Origin: Pollenia angustigena
Taxonomy: Eukaryota; Arthropoda; Insecta; Diptera; Polleniidae
Length of the DNA: 64,000 nt
Direction: 5' to 3'
Assembly: GCA_930367215.1 (NCBI GenBank)
Contig: OV884059.1
Coordinates: 11,618,945-11,682,944, forward strand
This document shows positions 1 to 11,623 of the stretch, piece after piece; the stretch's first letter is position 1, and every line of letters begins with the position of its first letter. The notes under the pieces were generated by a model, which saw only the letters and a list, made by a program, of their open reading frames with translations, did not search any database and was not told the origin of the DNA. The position numbers and the translations under genes are program-made.

Positions 1-1019
1 ATATTTATTTCAAAACTGAAATAAGAAATATGTATGCTGTAATAATTGCGCTTTAAAGAGGGTGAATATTATTGTTAAAGCCGTTTGTCATTTACTTTAG
101 CAGGATGATAATAATACCGATGACAATGACAACGGTACAATGTTGATTAAAAGTACTTCTAACAGAGTAAATGATACACAGTCTTACCATTAAAAAAAAC
201 CTCTTCAACATTTTGAAATATCTGTTTCAGTACACATTTTATTGTGTTCATTGCAAGAGAACTCTTCAGCACTTGGCAGCAGGGAATGAATTGAAAACTG
301 GGGTTGCTATTGCATCATATTACACAGGCGCTCACTCAATTGTTTTATTTTCATGAGTTTTCATTAAAATTTCAATCATTATAATTCAGACTCTTTTAGT
401 CCCTTTACTTTTACTTTGACTGCCATAGAAAAAACGCGACATGACATCCAGGCAGTAGCAATTACCGCAGTCTGATCATCATCAGCTGTTTAAGGATGAG
501 AAAGGACAACAGGAAATTGTTGCAATTTATTGTCTACTGTTTGCTTCTTGATTTGATATAAAAAAAGTACTTAAATGTTTAACAATTTGTTTGAATAAGT
601 GCACAATTTTTTTTTTTTTTTTTTGTATTTTGTCTGGTTCCTTTATTTTTAAATATTAATTGCTCGAGCAAAAAATAACCCTGGCTTTGCACGTTTTTCT
701 TCGTTCTCCTTATTTTGCAGTATTTTTTTAAGCAATTGCAGTTTTTAAAATAATTTATTACTCTAGAGTATTTACATAAATGGAAATTGTCTTACCCTTT
801 TTTACGCCTTAATCATTTAAAAAAATTTTGCATATATTATTTAAATTATTGTATGTATGTACAATTAAAGGGGTTGGTTGCTTTAAATTTTATTAAGCTT
901 TTTCCTTGATTATTTTGAATTTAAAACAAAGAAGAGACTTTTATTTAAAGACGAAAACCTTTACGCTTTACAAATTTGCTTTAAGATAATGTTTTTTGAT
1001 TTTTTAAATACATTTTATA
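1..1019. other. AT-rich unique intergenic/intronic DNA
   Basis: I see no gene, repeat family or RNA here. The stretch is AT-rich with poly-T runs (for example near 610-624) and short ORFs that look random. The ORF at 171-356 shows no recognisable motif or biased composition and is probably chance. Confidence 0.6.
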
Positions 1020-1729
1020 AATCGTAGTAAATTTACTACTTTTTTTAAAACTAGAAATGTTTAAGTTCTTTTGAAGGTAAATGGTTTTTTCTTTCAAGAC
1101 ATATACTTAAATAGAGTTTTTCTTTATAATATGGCATTTTTTGAAAAAAGTAGTAGATTAAGTACCTTTTTAAAAATGTTTTGATAATACTACTGTTTAT
1201 AGTTCAAAAACCGACTTACAAGCATATTATTAAATTTTTTAAACTTTCTGAAATAGTAGTAGAAGTAGTCCTTTTTAAAAAGTTGTAAAAGACATAAAAT
1301 AAGCATTTTTTGCAACTTTTTGAAACAGTAGTAACTAGACTTAGTACTACAAAAAAATAAGCATTTTTTAATAAAACAATTCAAAAATATTTTTAAATAA
1401 ATTAAGACTTTTCCAATAAATTGAAAGTTTCGGAAAAGTAGTAAATATACTACTTTTTTAAAAATCATAAAAATGTCTTCTTTTTATTAAATTATATTCA
1501 AAGAAAACTCTTTTTAAGGACAAACATTAATTCTTAAAAAATTACTAAAAAGTACTAAATTCAAAAAATGTTAAATGTTTTGAAAAAGTAGTAGTTATAC
1601 TACTTTTTTTAAATCTGAAATATGGAACAAATTAATTCTAAATGACTTCCAATTAATATATTAAATAAGAGAAAAACTTTTTTTAAGCAAGAATTTAAAT
1701 TTTAAAAAGTACTAAGTCTACTAATTTTT
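1020..1729. repeat. GTAGTAG-type degenerate minisatellite, block 1
   Basis: The words AAAAAGTAGTAG and TACTACTTTTT recur every 100-150 bases in a T/A-rich background, often joined as the palindromic word GTAGTAGAAATACTAC. The same word marks blocks at about 4.4-4.8, 5.4-6.0, 8.57-9.4, 10.2-11.4, 12.3-14.6 and 15.9-17.9 kb, so these are parts of one diverged array family cut by transposons. The ORF on the minus strand at 1190-1468 is repeat-derived. Confidence 0.7.
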
Positions 1730-3146
1730 TCGATAGGGGCAGGCGAAGTGGTACCCTTCATAAAAAGCCAATATTAAGTATCTTTAAACTCGTTGCACCC
1801 ATTTTCTTGAAATTTTTGCAGTAGGATCTTTTGAGCCCCGAAATTTAAATAAGATAGTAGCAGGGGATGTGGTACCCCCATAGGACGCCCATGTTAAATA
1901 TCGCATATCTTAAGAACTGTTCAGAATAAACTGTGAGAATGCTCAAACTTGGTAGGAGTCTCTCTTATGGTAAACTCCACCTTTGAAAATAAAAAAAAAG
2001 TGGGTAGGCACAGAGGGAGCCAATACCCCTCATAGTATTCATACATTAAATATTGCGTAAATGAAGAACTATTACAGCGATAGTCTTCAACCGTGGTTAA
2101 AGCCACTAATATGGAAAACTATAAATTTCAAAATAAAAATGGTTGGGGTTGACGGCTCCGGAGAAGGAGCAATACCCCCCATAGAATAAAAAAATATTAA
2201 AAACTTTATATCTGAAGACAAAATTCTTCAAGCTTTGTAGGACCCACTCTTATAATAAACTACACTTTTCAAAATAAAAATAAAGGGGGTAGATGTAGGA
2301 GGAGCAATTAATTTTAACAAAAGTATCCTGCGAGCACCAGAAATAAAATAGACTACTTATTTTGTCAATAGGAGAATGAGAGCGGCACGCCCATAGAACG
2401 CAAATGTTGAATCAAATTTATAACTTAGTCAAGTTACTGATTCATCAGCGCGCAACAAAACGGCTGAATTTGGACTGTGGATAAATCTCCCTACGAATAG
2501 ATCCACTGCAAAAAGATATTTTGGAAATTTAAATATTTAGAGTGTAAAAAGCACGTTACGTAGGCTATAAATAGTTGTAAGATTCCAGGTGGGCGTGGCA
2601 CCTTCCATACAAAGGAACTACATACCTGGAGAACGGTTACAGAAAAGTTTTCAAATTTAAAACAAATAACTTTGTTATTAAAACACAACATCTGTCAAAG
2701 AGTGGACTGGATTGGAGAAGTGGGAGTGGCTATTCGATTACAAAGATAGTGTAAATAATAGTAATCCGGGGAAGGGTTTTGTACAAATATTTAGCTTGGT
2801 TATCAATATACAACATTTATCAGAAAGAGAGCTTTATTGGAGAAGTGGGCGTGGTACCTCCCATACAAAGACAATATAGAGTTGTCTATATCTGGAGAAC
2901 GGTCACAGTAGGTAAAAGTTTTTAAATGTGGAACAAATAGTTTGGTTTTCTTTACAAAATATCTGTCAAAACGTTGGATGGATTGGAGAAATTCAATTTA
3001 ACCACTCTATAGGTTTCTGTGTATCAGTAGAACGTTAACAGTAAAGGTATCTTTATTTGCTTTGTTATCAATACTTATGATCTGTTTAAAAAACTTGACT
3101 AATTTAATTTCAATAGGGGAAGCGAAGCGCGCCGGGTAAAGCTAGT
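1730..3146 (-). mobile_element. Degenerate Helitron/DINE-like repeat block
   Basis: Several diverged internal units carry GTGGGCGTGGTACCTCCCAT (near 2846), a variant near 2578, and CTGGAGAACGGT shortly after each. The reverse complement of these words occurs inside the DINE-1-like element at 50.23-50.36 kb, so this block is a relative in the opposite orientation. The right edge, GAAGCGAAGCGCGCC followed by GGGTAAAGCTAGT (about 3119-3146), resembles a Helitron-type 3' end (GC-rich hairpin then CTAG/T). That end assignment is inference. There is no coding capacity; ORFs at 1921-2106 and 2491-2691 (minus) lie inside the repeats. Confidence 0.5.
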
Positions 3147-3307
3147 TAAAGTATAAAAATTATATTAAGATAGCTTTTTTCATCATTTTTAATATTTTTA
3201 ATTAGGCTTAAGTTCATTAAATTTAATTTTCATTAAATTATTTTTATGAAGAAAGGAATTTTACAACATGAAAATTAATTAAAATTTATTGATAATTTTT
3301 CATTCTT

Positions 3308-3398
3308 GACTCAATCTGGGCTCGAACCCAGGTGTTTACGGACAGGTTACCCTGACATGTTTCGATTGCAACCACTCAATCTCCTCAGAGGGCTTGCC
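3308..3398 (-). mobile_element. tRNA-like (SINE-head-like) segment, copy 1
   Basis: On the minus strand a GAGTGGTTGC word resembles a Leu/Ser-type tRNA A box. About 50 bases later CTGGGTTCGAGCCCAG forms a T-arm-like hairpin containing a B-box-like GGTTCGAGCCC. This is what a tRNA-derived SINE head would show. It is not a functional tRNA: the acceptor stem and anticodon arm are not convincing. It could instead be a decayed tRNA pseudogene carried in the tandem unit. Confidence 0.5.
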
Positions 3399-3857
3399 GT
3401 TTAACACTCGCAGCCATCGACGACTGCTGACGTCATTAGTCAAACATCAATCCTTAAACCAAATTGTATTCAACCTTTGGTAGATCGAAATTTGAATGAT
3501 TATCTATTTTAATTAATTTTAACATGTTATTCCTTTACTTCAGTTTTTTCGTACTTTTGTCAAGAATTCTTCTTGAAGTTCAAAGTACATATTTTTTGTT
3601 TTTTCATTTTTTGTCTTTCTTATTCTTGTTGACCTTTTCAGCACAACTTGAAGGACAAATGCAAACATAGAGCTCGTGCCTTAGCTTTAACAATTATTAG
3701 GATTGTGGTTATTTTATTGAACTATTTATGGTTTTTAATCCAAATTTTTAATTAGGCTTAAGTTCATTAAATTTAATTTTCATTAAATTATTTTTATGAA
3801 GAAAGGAATTTTACAACATGAAAATTAATTAAAATTTATTGATAATTTTTTATTCTT

Positions 3858-3948
3858 GACTCAATCTGGGCTCGAACCCAGGTGTTTACGGACAGGTTAC
3901 CCTGACATGTTTCGATTGCAACCACTCAATCTCCACAGAGGGCTTGCC
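3858..3948 (-). mobile_element. tRNA-like (SINE-head-like) segment, copy 2
   Basis: This is the second copy of the segment at 3308-3398, 550 bases away and differing by single substitutions (for example CTCCTCAGAG versus CTCCACAGAG). The T-arm-like hairpin and B-box-like sequence are unchanged. Confidence 0.5.
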
Positions 3949-4369
3949 GTTTAACACTCGCAGCCATCGACGACTGCTGACGTCATTAGTCAAACATCAA
4001 TCCTTAAACCAAATTGTATTCAACCTTTGGTAGATCAAAATTTGCTTTGAATGATTATCTATTTTAATTCATTTTAACATGTTATTCCTTTACTTAAGTT
4101 TTTTCGTACTTTTGTCAAGAATTCTTCTTGAAGTTCAAAGTACATATTTTTTGTTTTTTCATTTTTTGTCTTTCTTATTCTTGTTGACCTTTTCAGCACA
4201 ACTTGAAGGACAAATGCAAACATAGAGCTCGTGCCTTAGCTTTAACAATTATTAGGATTGTGGTTATTTTATTGAACTATTTATGGTTTTTAATCCAAAT
4301 TTTTAATATTTTTAATTAGGCTTAAGTTCATTAAATTTAATTTTCATTAAATTATTATAAAATATAAAT

Positions 4370-4800
4370 ATAAAATAATATAAATAATATAAAATAAATC
4401 TACTACTTTTTTTAAATATTTTCTAAAATATCGAAGTTTTACTAAAATATGAAATTTTTCTTCGTTCTTAATTAAGAAAAAAACTTTTTTCAGGAAAAAA
4501 ATTATTTTTTCAAAAGTACTATTTCCATTATTAAATGCACTAAATTTGGAAAATAATTCTAAATTGTTCTTTTTTAAAAAGTCGTGTTTTCAACATAATT
4601 TTTCGATAAAAAATATACATTTAAACATTGAAATTTTTAAAATCTTTAAATTCGTTTGAAAATATAAAAATGTTAAAAAGAACTTTAAAATTTTAAAAAA
4701 GTACTTAATTAATGTTAAATCTGTTTTATAGATATTCTCCAAATCATAGTCATCTGCTCCATAAAAATAAAAAATAAAACTACTTCCATATAACATGTTT
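4370..4800. repeat. GTAGTAG-type array remnant
   Basis: A short AT-rich stretch with CTACTACTTTTTTTAAA near 4400 and partial GTACTTAA words. It seems to be what is left of the array on the far side of the tandem duplication. The minus-strand ORF at 4590-4796 is low-complexity and is not called a gene. Confidence 0.4.
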
Positions 4801-5429
4801 TACAATTGTTTCTACATGTTGTAAAGGCACCATTCCATATTCCCTGTCTTAACATTCCATTTTACACAAAATGTCGTCTGTCCGTCCGCCAGCTTTTTAA
4901 AATTCATTTTGAATATGTTTTTCTAATTTTTTTTATTCTGTTGTTTTATGAATCCTATCAATTGCTTTTTCTGTCACATCGATAATCATATTTCATTGAT
5001 TATTGAACCAGGAAGCATTAGAACGAAAAACGTCAAACCGAACGAACGAACCATTTACAGAAATGAACAGAAAAAAAAAAAAAAAAAACAGAAAGTAGAA
5101 TCATAAAAATAAACTTATGATTTTAAAATGAATCTCACGTTCGAAACTTCTGCTACTGCTGCTACTTAATTTAAAAAAAAAATAGTTGGATCGATCCCTG
5201 CTTTTGGAGTGCTAAGCGAGAACAACGAGTATGTGAAAAATGTCAGACAATACCTCACACGAGAGAGTCATGTTAACAAGAATTTTGTCTTGGGTTTCAG
5301 AATAGAAAGGGTGTTCAGTAAGGGCTGGATAAGTAGGGGTGTTCAAGTAACAAGTAGCAGATTTGGTATTTTTTTTTTCTTTTATATACTTATATTTTAA
5401 ATAGTTTTCGCCAAAATTTTTAATTTAGC
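4800..5429. other. Mostly unique DNA, no gene recognised
   Basis: This stretch is less repetitive and slightly richer in GC, for example 5190-5345. The plus ORF at 5209-5400 lies here but matches no family I know. An A17-type homopolymer lies near 5071-5088. Confidence 0.4.
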
Positions 5430-6003
5430 GTTACGATTTAGCTATTAAAAAATAGTAGTATTTTAGTACTATTTTTTGCAATTTTTTAAAAACACTTATT
5501 TTTTCCTAATTTCAGGCAATTTAATACAGCTTTTCCATTAAAATTTTTACGGATTTACTATTAAACGTTGAGATTAAGTTTATGAAATAAATTTTGGATA
5601 CATTTAAAAACGCATTGAGGACAAACTTTGCAGTATTATTTTATGATTTAGGGTGATTTTAAAAAAAAGTAAGAGTATTTTTAAAATTTTTTAAAAACAC
5701 TTATTTTTTTCTTAATTTCAAGCAATTAAAATATTAAATATTAAAATTTTGTGATTTTGTAATTAAACAAAAAAATAGTAGTAGCTTTAGTACTTTTAAA
5801 AATAAAGTTTTAATTACAAAGTTTATTAATTTGAACTACATTAGGCCTTTATTTGCATTAAAAATCATACTTAAGTAATTGTTAAAAAAAGTAGTAGATT
5901 TAATACCTTTAAACAAAATTTAAAAAAAAAAAGTTTTTTTTTAATATTCAAGCAATTTAAGACAGTTTTCTTTTAAAATTTTATGATTTTGTAATAAAAA
6001 AAA
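5430..6003. repeat. GTAGTAG-type array block
   Basis: Units contain AAAAATAGTAGTA, TTTAGTACTTTT and AAGTAGTAGATTTA, with ACACTTATTTTTT and AATTTCAGGCAATTTAA words between them, repeating at roughly 130-190 bases. The array resumes at 8569 after the Tigger-like element, so that element sits inside the array. Confidence 0.65.
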
Positions 6004-6505
6004 TACAGTGCCAGCTCGCTAATCCGAATTAATGATTGCAGACCCTGATTCGGATTAACGAGATATTCGGATTACTGAATGTGCTGTTATTATGTATTAT
6101 ATTCACTATATCCGCAAATAAAACACAAGCCAGGATTTCAAAACAAATTTATTTGAGTTTTATTAATCAAGAATGATAAAATGAAGTTTCGTATTCATAA
6201 AAAATGGTTTAGATTTCAAACGTAGTTTCAAATATTCAGCCTTATTCCGGTTGTCGTTGTCGTAATCGATCAAGTCGTTTTTTGTAATAAGGAATAAGGT
6301 TGATAACTTTTTTAACAAACGTTCTCTTTCCGTGCACATGCTTTCAAAGCATTGATCCGCAATTCATTAAGATTCAATACGTAATCTGTTTGCATACATC
6401 GTTCCTTTGGTCAATCTATTGAAGAATTTAGGGCCTGCACAGCTTCACGTTTTTAACGTGTTTTATAATTTTAGGCTCTGATTCCACATTTTCTGTATAT
6501 GTCTA

Positions 6506-7302
6506 CACAGAGGGAAAAATCCGGTATAAAAATACCAAAATTGACACCATCCGTTGTCAAAAGTGAGCCAACTACGTTTGTGTTCAATTTGATAACGGAT
6601 GGTATCAATGTTTTTTAACCACCTCGTTTTCAGTTTGTCACCATTTGTTCTCAATATGACATCAAATTGGTTATATATTATCACCATAATGGTACCATAC
6701 CGACAACATGCTGTTGTCATTTTTGACAACACACCGTTAATATATTGACAACATTCGGTTGTCCTTTCGATAACACATTGTTCTGATTGTAGTATGTACT
6801 TAATAACCCATTCTGAACCCAAGTAAAAAAATGGAATAATGTAAATTTATTAATTTATTTCACATTAAATAATATACTTATAAAAAAATACATAAAAAAT
6901 TCACACTTTTACAGCCAGGCCCACGATGTCACACGTTAACGTTCGCATAGAAAATTAAATTGAAAACAAAAACAAATTTTAGAAATTTTTTTTATTTAAT
7001 TTATTAAATTTTTATTTATTAATTTAATCACAGCACTGAAACTTTTCACTTTTTATTTTCGAATACCAAAGTTGATTGTGGGATAACTTGTATACGCTGT
7101 TAATAATGACAACAGGGCGATACCTATTTGACAACAGGGTGTTATCAATTTGACAACAATGGTACGTTTTTTATCTAACGGCCCAATTTGACAACATTTT
7201 GTTTAAAATTTAACAACAAATGTTGTCGAAATATTGACAACAGTTTGTTATCAATTTATTACCACTGGTTGACAGTTTTTTAACGTTTTTTTTCGCTCTG
7301 TG
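6506..7302. mobile_element. TA-flanked TIR element filled with TTGACAACA words
   Basis: Terminal inverted repeats CACAGAGGGAAAAA (left) and CACAGAGCGAAAAA (right, inward) are flanked by TA at 6504-6505 and 7303-7304. The interior carries more than a dozen copies of TGACAAC or GTTGTCA in both orientations, mixed with ACCAT and GGTAT words, grouped in two clusters (6530-6790 and 7105-7280). It interrupts the C-terminal part of the surrounding Tigger transposase. There is no coding sequence; the 6463-6822 minus ORF is incidental. It is likely a non-autonomous mariner/Tc1-type element. Confidence 0.7.
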
Positions 7303-7303
7303 T

Positions 7304-8103
7304 ATGAACTACTACACGAAGTATTGTCAGAGTTTATAATCCAGCTAAGAATTTCATCTTCAGAAATTCGCACGTCATTATTGCGATGAAATAATTGGGT
7401 TGTTGTGCGAAATTCTTCAGTTTCTTCAGCACAAACATTCTCAGGCAATTCTTGTTTTAAAAATGATAGTGGGATGTTATCCTCTGAAGCCCACCTGTGA
7501 GAATAAATATGCTTCCAACAAGACATAATAGAAGAATTGAGCACCCTGACATAATATCGTTTAAGCAACTCACAAGCGTCCTTTAAATTGAATTGTTTCA
7601 AAAATTTCTGAATTGTGAGCTACAGAGTTTACCAATTCACACATGAGATCTTTTTTGTAAAACAGCTTACACTACCATTTGGGGGTAAAGGAAAAGTTTT
7701 ATATTGCCCACATTCAGATACCAGCGGCATTTTGCATTATCCAATAACAATAAAGATTTTTTGGGGAAATTATTTTCAATTTGATAGTCTTTTAAGAATT
7801 AAAAAACGATTCGGTAAAAATGTATTTTTTAACAAAATATTTTTTTTTTTTAAACGAACGTGGGTTTTTTCACTTCCCAACTACAGCAATTTTAAACTTG
7901 TGATTTCTAGATTTATAAGCACTGCACAAGAAGGTGATTCTTTCTCACTTTGCTCATTTTGGTACACGCAGCAGACTTTCCTTTACAATGCACAAAAGTT
8001 CTGTCTGGAAACATTTTTCAAAAAAGTCTAGATTCATCAGCATTGTAAATTTGGCCCAAAATCAGATTTTCAGTGTCTATAACATCATAGAGCTTATTTT
8101 GAA
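7304..8103 (-). pseudogene. Tigger/pogo-type DDE transposase pseudogene (fragment)
   Basis: Read in the minus direction, the region gives recognisable pogo-family blocks in order. LGQIYNADESRLF contains the first catalytic Asp (codon near 8036-8038) but ends in a TGA where the family has Trp. Next come PDRTFVHCK, then after a frameshift near 7930 KIAVVGK, a stop, and NPRSFK. LLLLDNA follows with the second catalytic Asp (codon near 7739-7741). A C-terminal stretch, FNLKDACELLKRYYV (minus ORF 7251-7601), matches the conserved region near the end of Tigger/jerky proteins. The third catalytic residue is not clear. Multiple stops and frameshifts make it inactive. Its N-terminal half is missing or displaced by the insertion at 8120-8364. 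Confidence 0.85.
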
Positions 8104-8119
8104 AAATCGGGTACAATAT

Positions 8120-8364
8120 CAGAGGCCTTATTCTGGCAGTAGTGATCGAGTACTTTCTCGATTCGAAAGCAATTTTATTTCTAATTCTTTCAGTCGATAC
8201 TGAACGAATCCAAGTTATTTTTTCAGCATTGTGAAACTTAAATTAATGATTTATAACACTGAAAAAATAATTCCGATTCGTTCAGTATTGATTGAAATAA
8301 TAAGATATTAAATTGCTTTAGAATCGAGAAAGTACTCGATCACGACTGCCAGAATCAGGCCCCT
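8120..8364. mobile_element. Palindromic (foldback) MITE, copy 1 of 2
   Basis: The two halves are inverted copies. The left half contains TTCTGGCAGTAGTGATCGAG and then TACTTTCTCGATTCGAAAGC. The right half gives TTCTGGCAGTCGTGATCGAG and then TACTTTCTCGATTC when read inward. The whole is about 245 bp with GGCC-containing ends. A second copy lies at 45551-45786. It sits inside the Tigger-like element. I could not establish a target duplication. Confidence 0.8.
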
Positions 8365-8568
8365 GGTGTTACAGATAAGGATTCGCCGCATATTTTTAAA
8401 GTTCGCACAGAAATTCGCTTTTTAAAATAATAAAAAGCAGAAAAATACAAATTCGATTTAGCGAGCTTGCAATCAATGCGGACTAAAGTGTAAGTAATAC
8501 GTCATAAATTCCATTCAGATTACTGGATAATTCGGATTACGCACCTTCGAACTAGCCAGCTGGCACTG

Positions 8569-9420
8569 TAGTAGTAGCATAAGTAATTTTTAAAAAACAA
8601 TTTTTAATTACAAATTTTATGATCTTAAAAAGAATAATGAGTGTATTTGCATTAAAAATCATGATTAAGTAATTTTTAAAAAAGTAGTAGATTAAGTACT
8701 TATTATCAAAATTGGATAAAACTAAACGCTTAATCTTAAGATAGTTTTTCTAGCTAATTTTGTGTTATAGGACTAAAAAAAAATAGTAGCAGATTTAGTA
8801 CTTTAAAAAAAAAAATTAATTACAAATTTTATGAATATAAAACAAATTATGACAGTTTTTGCATTAAAAATAATTATTAAGTGGTTTTTAAAAAAAGGAG
8901 TAGATTAAGTACTTTTTATCAAAATTGAAAAAACTAAACGCTAAATATTATGATAGTTTTTCTAGCTAATTTGGTGTTTAGGAATTAAAAAAAAAATAGT
9001 AGTAGATTTAGTACTTATTATAAAAAATATTTAATTCTAAATTTTACGAATTTAAAACGAATTATGACAGTATTTGCATTAAAAATCATGATTAAGTAAT
9101 TTTAACAAAAAGTAGCAGATTAAGTACTTTTTAACAAAATTGGATAAAATCCTTTTTTTTAAATTTTCAACAAACTAGAAAGTAATTGTGAAAAAAATTA
9201 ATCAACAAGTTGTAATTATTATTTATTTTAGAAATTCTTAGCGTTTTCAAAATATGTAGTAATATTTTTACTACAATTTTTTAAAGTAAAAATTTTTTTT
9301 TTTAATTTAAAGCATCTGAGGTGTTTAGGTTTTTCGTAAAATATTTAAAAATTTTACTTGAAAAATTAGTAGTTCTACTCCTTTTTTAAGCAAATTTTTG
9401 ATTTTAATGCTTAATTAAGC
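8569..9420. repeat. GTAGTAG-type array, continuation after the Tigger insertion
   Basis: Units of about 170-180 bases repeat three to four times, with TAGTAGATTTAGTACTT, ATTACAAATTTTATGA, GCATTAAAAATCATGATTAA and AAGTAGTAGATTAAGTACTT in order. This is the same unit seen before 6003, confirming that the element at 6006-8568 split the array. Confidence 0.75.
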
Positions 9421-10199
9421 AAAATTTTGCTGCCTTAAAGAAATTGATATTTGCCTATTTTGATTTGTTTATTAATAATTCAATAAAAATTTTATTCATT
9501 TTATATTTATGAATCATTTTATTCGGTAAATTTTTTTTCTCTTCCCCATTAAAGTTTAATAACCTTTGAACAGATTATTAATAATTTTCAATCATACAAT
9601 AGAGAAACAATAACAATCAAATCTAAACCACACAATAATCAATATGAAACCAAACAAAAAGAATAAAAAAAAATTCTACAATTGTTATTCAAAACTCGTT
9701 AAAAAATACTAAAGAAAAATAAAGAACCAACCCACCACGTAGCAGAGGATAAAAATTTCTTTCAAAAAAAAAACTTTCTAAATCATTTAGAACTAAATTA
9801 AACAAAACACAAACTCGAGATGAAATCTATCATTTATTTATTCATTTGGTGTTTGTTGTATTTGTGACCAATTTTTTTTTCTAACCATAAATAACTTCCA
9901 ACACTTCGATGAGGTTTTATAACGAAACAAACAGGAAAAAAAACTATAAAAAAAGTCGTTTAATTTCCAAAACTTCTTTTCATATGAGTAGAAGACTTGA
10001 CCCACATTTGTGTTTCTTCTAAAAACAACAAAAAAAAATCTATTCAATTTGTTATAGAACAAAAATTTTATCAGACACATGAAACATCCATTAAAAACAC
10101 ATAAAAACTCATTAAAATTATTTTCTTTATTCACGCCACAAAGTTTTGGAGGAGGCTGGAAGCATAAAAATTATTCCCAAAATAGTCAGAGATGCTTAG
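9421..10199. other. AT-rich unique stretch
   Basis: No repeat unit or gene is apparent. Minus-strand ORF 9838-10134 (98 codons) is rich in Phe, Lys and Asn as expected for random AT-rich DNA. I saw no splice signals supporting it as an exon. Confidence 0.5.
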
Positions 10200-11407
10200 A
10201 AGACGACAATTATTTGGGGGAAAAAAGTAGTAGAAAAAGAAAACTTTAACAGAATAAAAAATCGATGACAAAACTACCAATTTTTAAAACAAAAAAGTAT
10301 TAAATTCCTTTTTTAGAAAATAGGAGTAGAAATACTACTTTTTTAAAAAACTTGTATTTATAACAGTTATATGTATAATTAAAACAGTTATGTACTTGAT
10401 AACAAAACCTGATTTCTTTTAGAAAAATATGTAAAAAAGTCCAATATTTTATTTCAATAAAAAAAAAGTGAAATAGTACTTTTGTTACAAAATATGGCAA
10501 AATAAAATAATAAATAGTCTTAAACAAGAAAAACCATTTTAAAAATTATTAAAAAATTTAGTTTTTCAATTCGAATTTTACGAATTCTTATTAAAAGTTG
10601 AGATTTAGTTAGTTGAAAAAAGTAGCAGATTAAGTACTATTTTAAAAAATGAAAAATTATTTATTTTTTTTTTTAATTTCACGCATTTTAAAACAGTTTT
10701 GCTTTAAAATGTTATGATTAAGTGATTTTGAAAATAGTAGTAGATATTAAAAACCGGAAAACTTTGAGTTTTTTAATTCGATTTTTTCGAATTTCTTATA
10801 AGTGTTAAGATTTGGTAACTTAAAATTTCTTTTATTTCGCGAAATTTTCACAAACTTTGCAGTAATATTTTATGACTTAGTGATTTTGAATAAAGTAGTA
10901 GATTTAGTACTTTTAAAAAAATTTTAAAACTACAAGTTGTATGAATTTTAAACAAATAATGATCGTATATGCAAAAAAAATTTAATAAAACCATTTTCAA
11001 AACAGTAGTAGAATAAGTACTTTTTTCAAAATTAGCAAAAAGCAAGTTTTAGACAAATAAGAAGGTATTTCTGAAATAAATTCTTGATTTATTTAAAAAC
11101 TCATTTAGGACAAACTTTGCAGTTATGTTTTACGCTTAAGTGATTTTGAAAAAAAGTAAAAGCTTTAGTACTTTTTTAAAAATTTTAAAACAACATTCAT
11201 AATTAAGTCATTTTCAAAATAGAAGTAGATTAAGTACTTTTTTTTACAAATTTAACAAAAAGCTAATTTAAAAAATGTTAGACATATTAGAAAGTATTGA
11301 GGCAATAAATTCTTAAAAGAATTTAAAAACTACTTGAAAACCTACTTTTTTGCACAATAAGGCAAAAAAATTATTATATTTTAATAGTAGTTCATACTTT
11401 TTTAAAT
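10200..11407. repeat. GTAGTAG-type array block
   Basis: Units carry AAAGTAGTAGA, TTTAGTACTTTT, AAACTTTGCAGT and TTTTATGATTTAGTGATTTTGAA words, similar to those at 5430-6003. The minus ORFs at 10300-10527 and 10848-11045 fall inside the repeat and are not genes. Confidence 0.65.
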
Positions 11408-11410
11408 TCG

Positions 11411-11623
11411 GCACAATAACGCCATTAAACCTCAATTATGTCTCAGAGTCATTGAAAATATAAATCATCAGAGAGAGGCATGCCACCGAAACCGTGGCGA
11501 GCATTTGTCCAATATTTTGTTTCACGCATAACTGTCATAGATTCTTCTATTATAATAAATAATATTAAGACAATTCTCTGAAAACTTTTTGTTTTATTTA
11601 CAATTAACATCGTGCGTTTCGGT
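11411..11623 (+). mobile_element. Solo 3' end of a mariner-like element
   Basis: This stretch aligns with 58032-58255 of the mariner copy at 57.36 kb. It contains the end of the transposase reading frame (ATGCCACCGAAACCGTGGCG, then GCATTTGTCCAATATTTTGT), the 3' untranslated part, and AACATCGTGCGTTTCGGT from the right inverted repeat, whose last bases are lost. The 5' part of the element is absent. Confidence 0.85.

Larger units (their letters stand above)
3186..4358. repeat. Tandem duplication, 550-564 bp unit, about 2.1 copies
   Basis: The string ATTAGGCTTAAGTTCATTAA begins at 3201, 3751 and 4315. Copies one and two are nearly identical over more than 500 bp; copy two has a small insertion near 4041 and a few substitutions. 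Copy three stops at about 4358 and is followed by TATAAAATA-rich DNA. Each full copy contains a tRNA-like segment on the minus strand. The high identity suggests a recent tandem duplication compared with the degraded arrays around it. Confidence 0.85.
6006..8568 (-). mobile_element. pogo/Tigger-like DNA transposon, decayed, with nested insertions
   Basis: The ends form inverted repeats: CAGTGCCAGCTCGCTAATCC on the left and, reading inward from the right, CAGTGCCAGCTGGCTAG with a further AATCCGAATTA match. Both ends are flanked by TA (6004-6005 and 8569-8570). CAGT ends and a TA target duplication are typical of pogo/Tigger elements of the Tc1/mariner superfamily. A broken transposase is readable on the minus strand. 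Two later insertions (6506-7302 and 8120-8364) inflate it; without them it would be about 1.5 kb. It sits in a GTAGTAG array. Confidence 0.85.

Noticed and set aside
1190..1468. Minus-strand ORF with GTAAGT at its end as an exon
   Set aside because: It lies in the GTAGTAG array, its composition is Lys/Phe/Leu-rich noise, and AAGTAGTAG words generate such signals repeatedly.
3308..3398. Functional tRNA gene
   Set aside because: Only the T arm and a B box are convincing; acceptor stem and anticodon arm do not form.
7615..8203. Plus-strand ORFs of 138 and 89 codons
   Set aside because: They are antisense to the Tigger transposase pseudogene, which explains their length.
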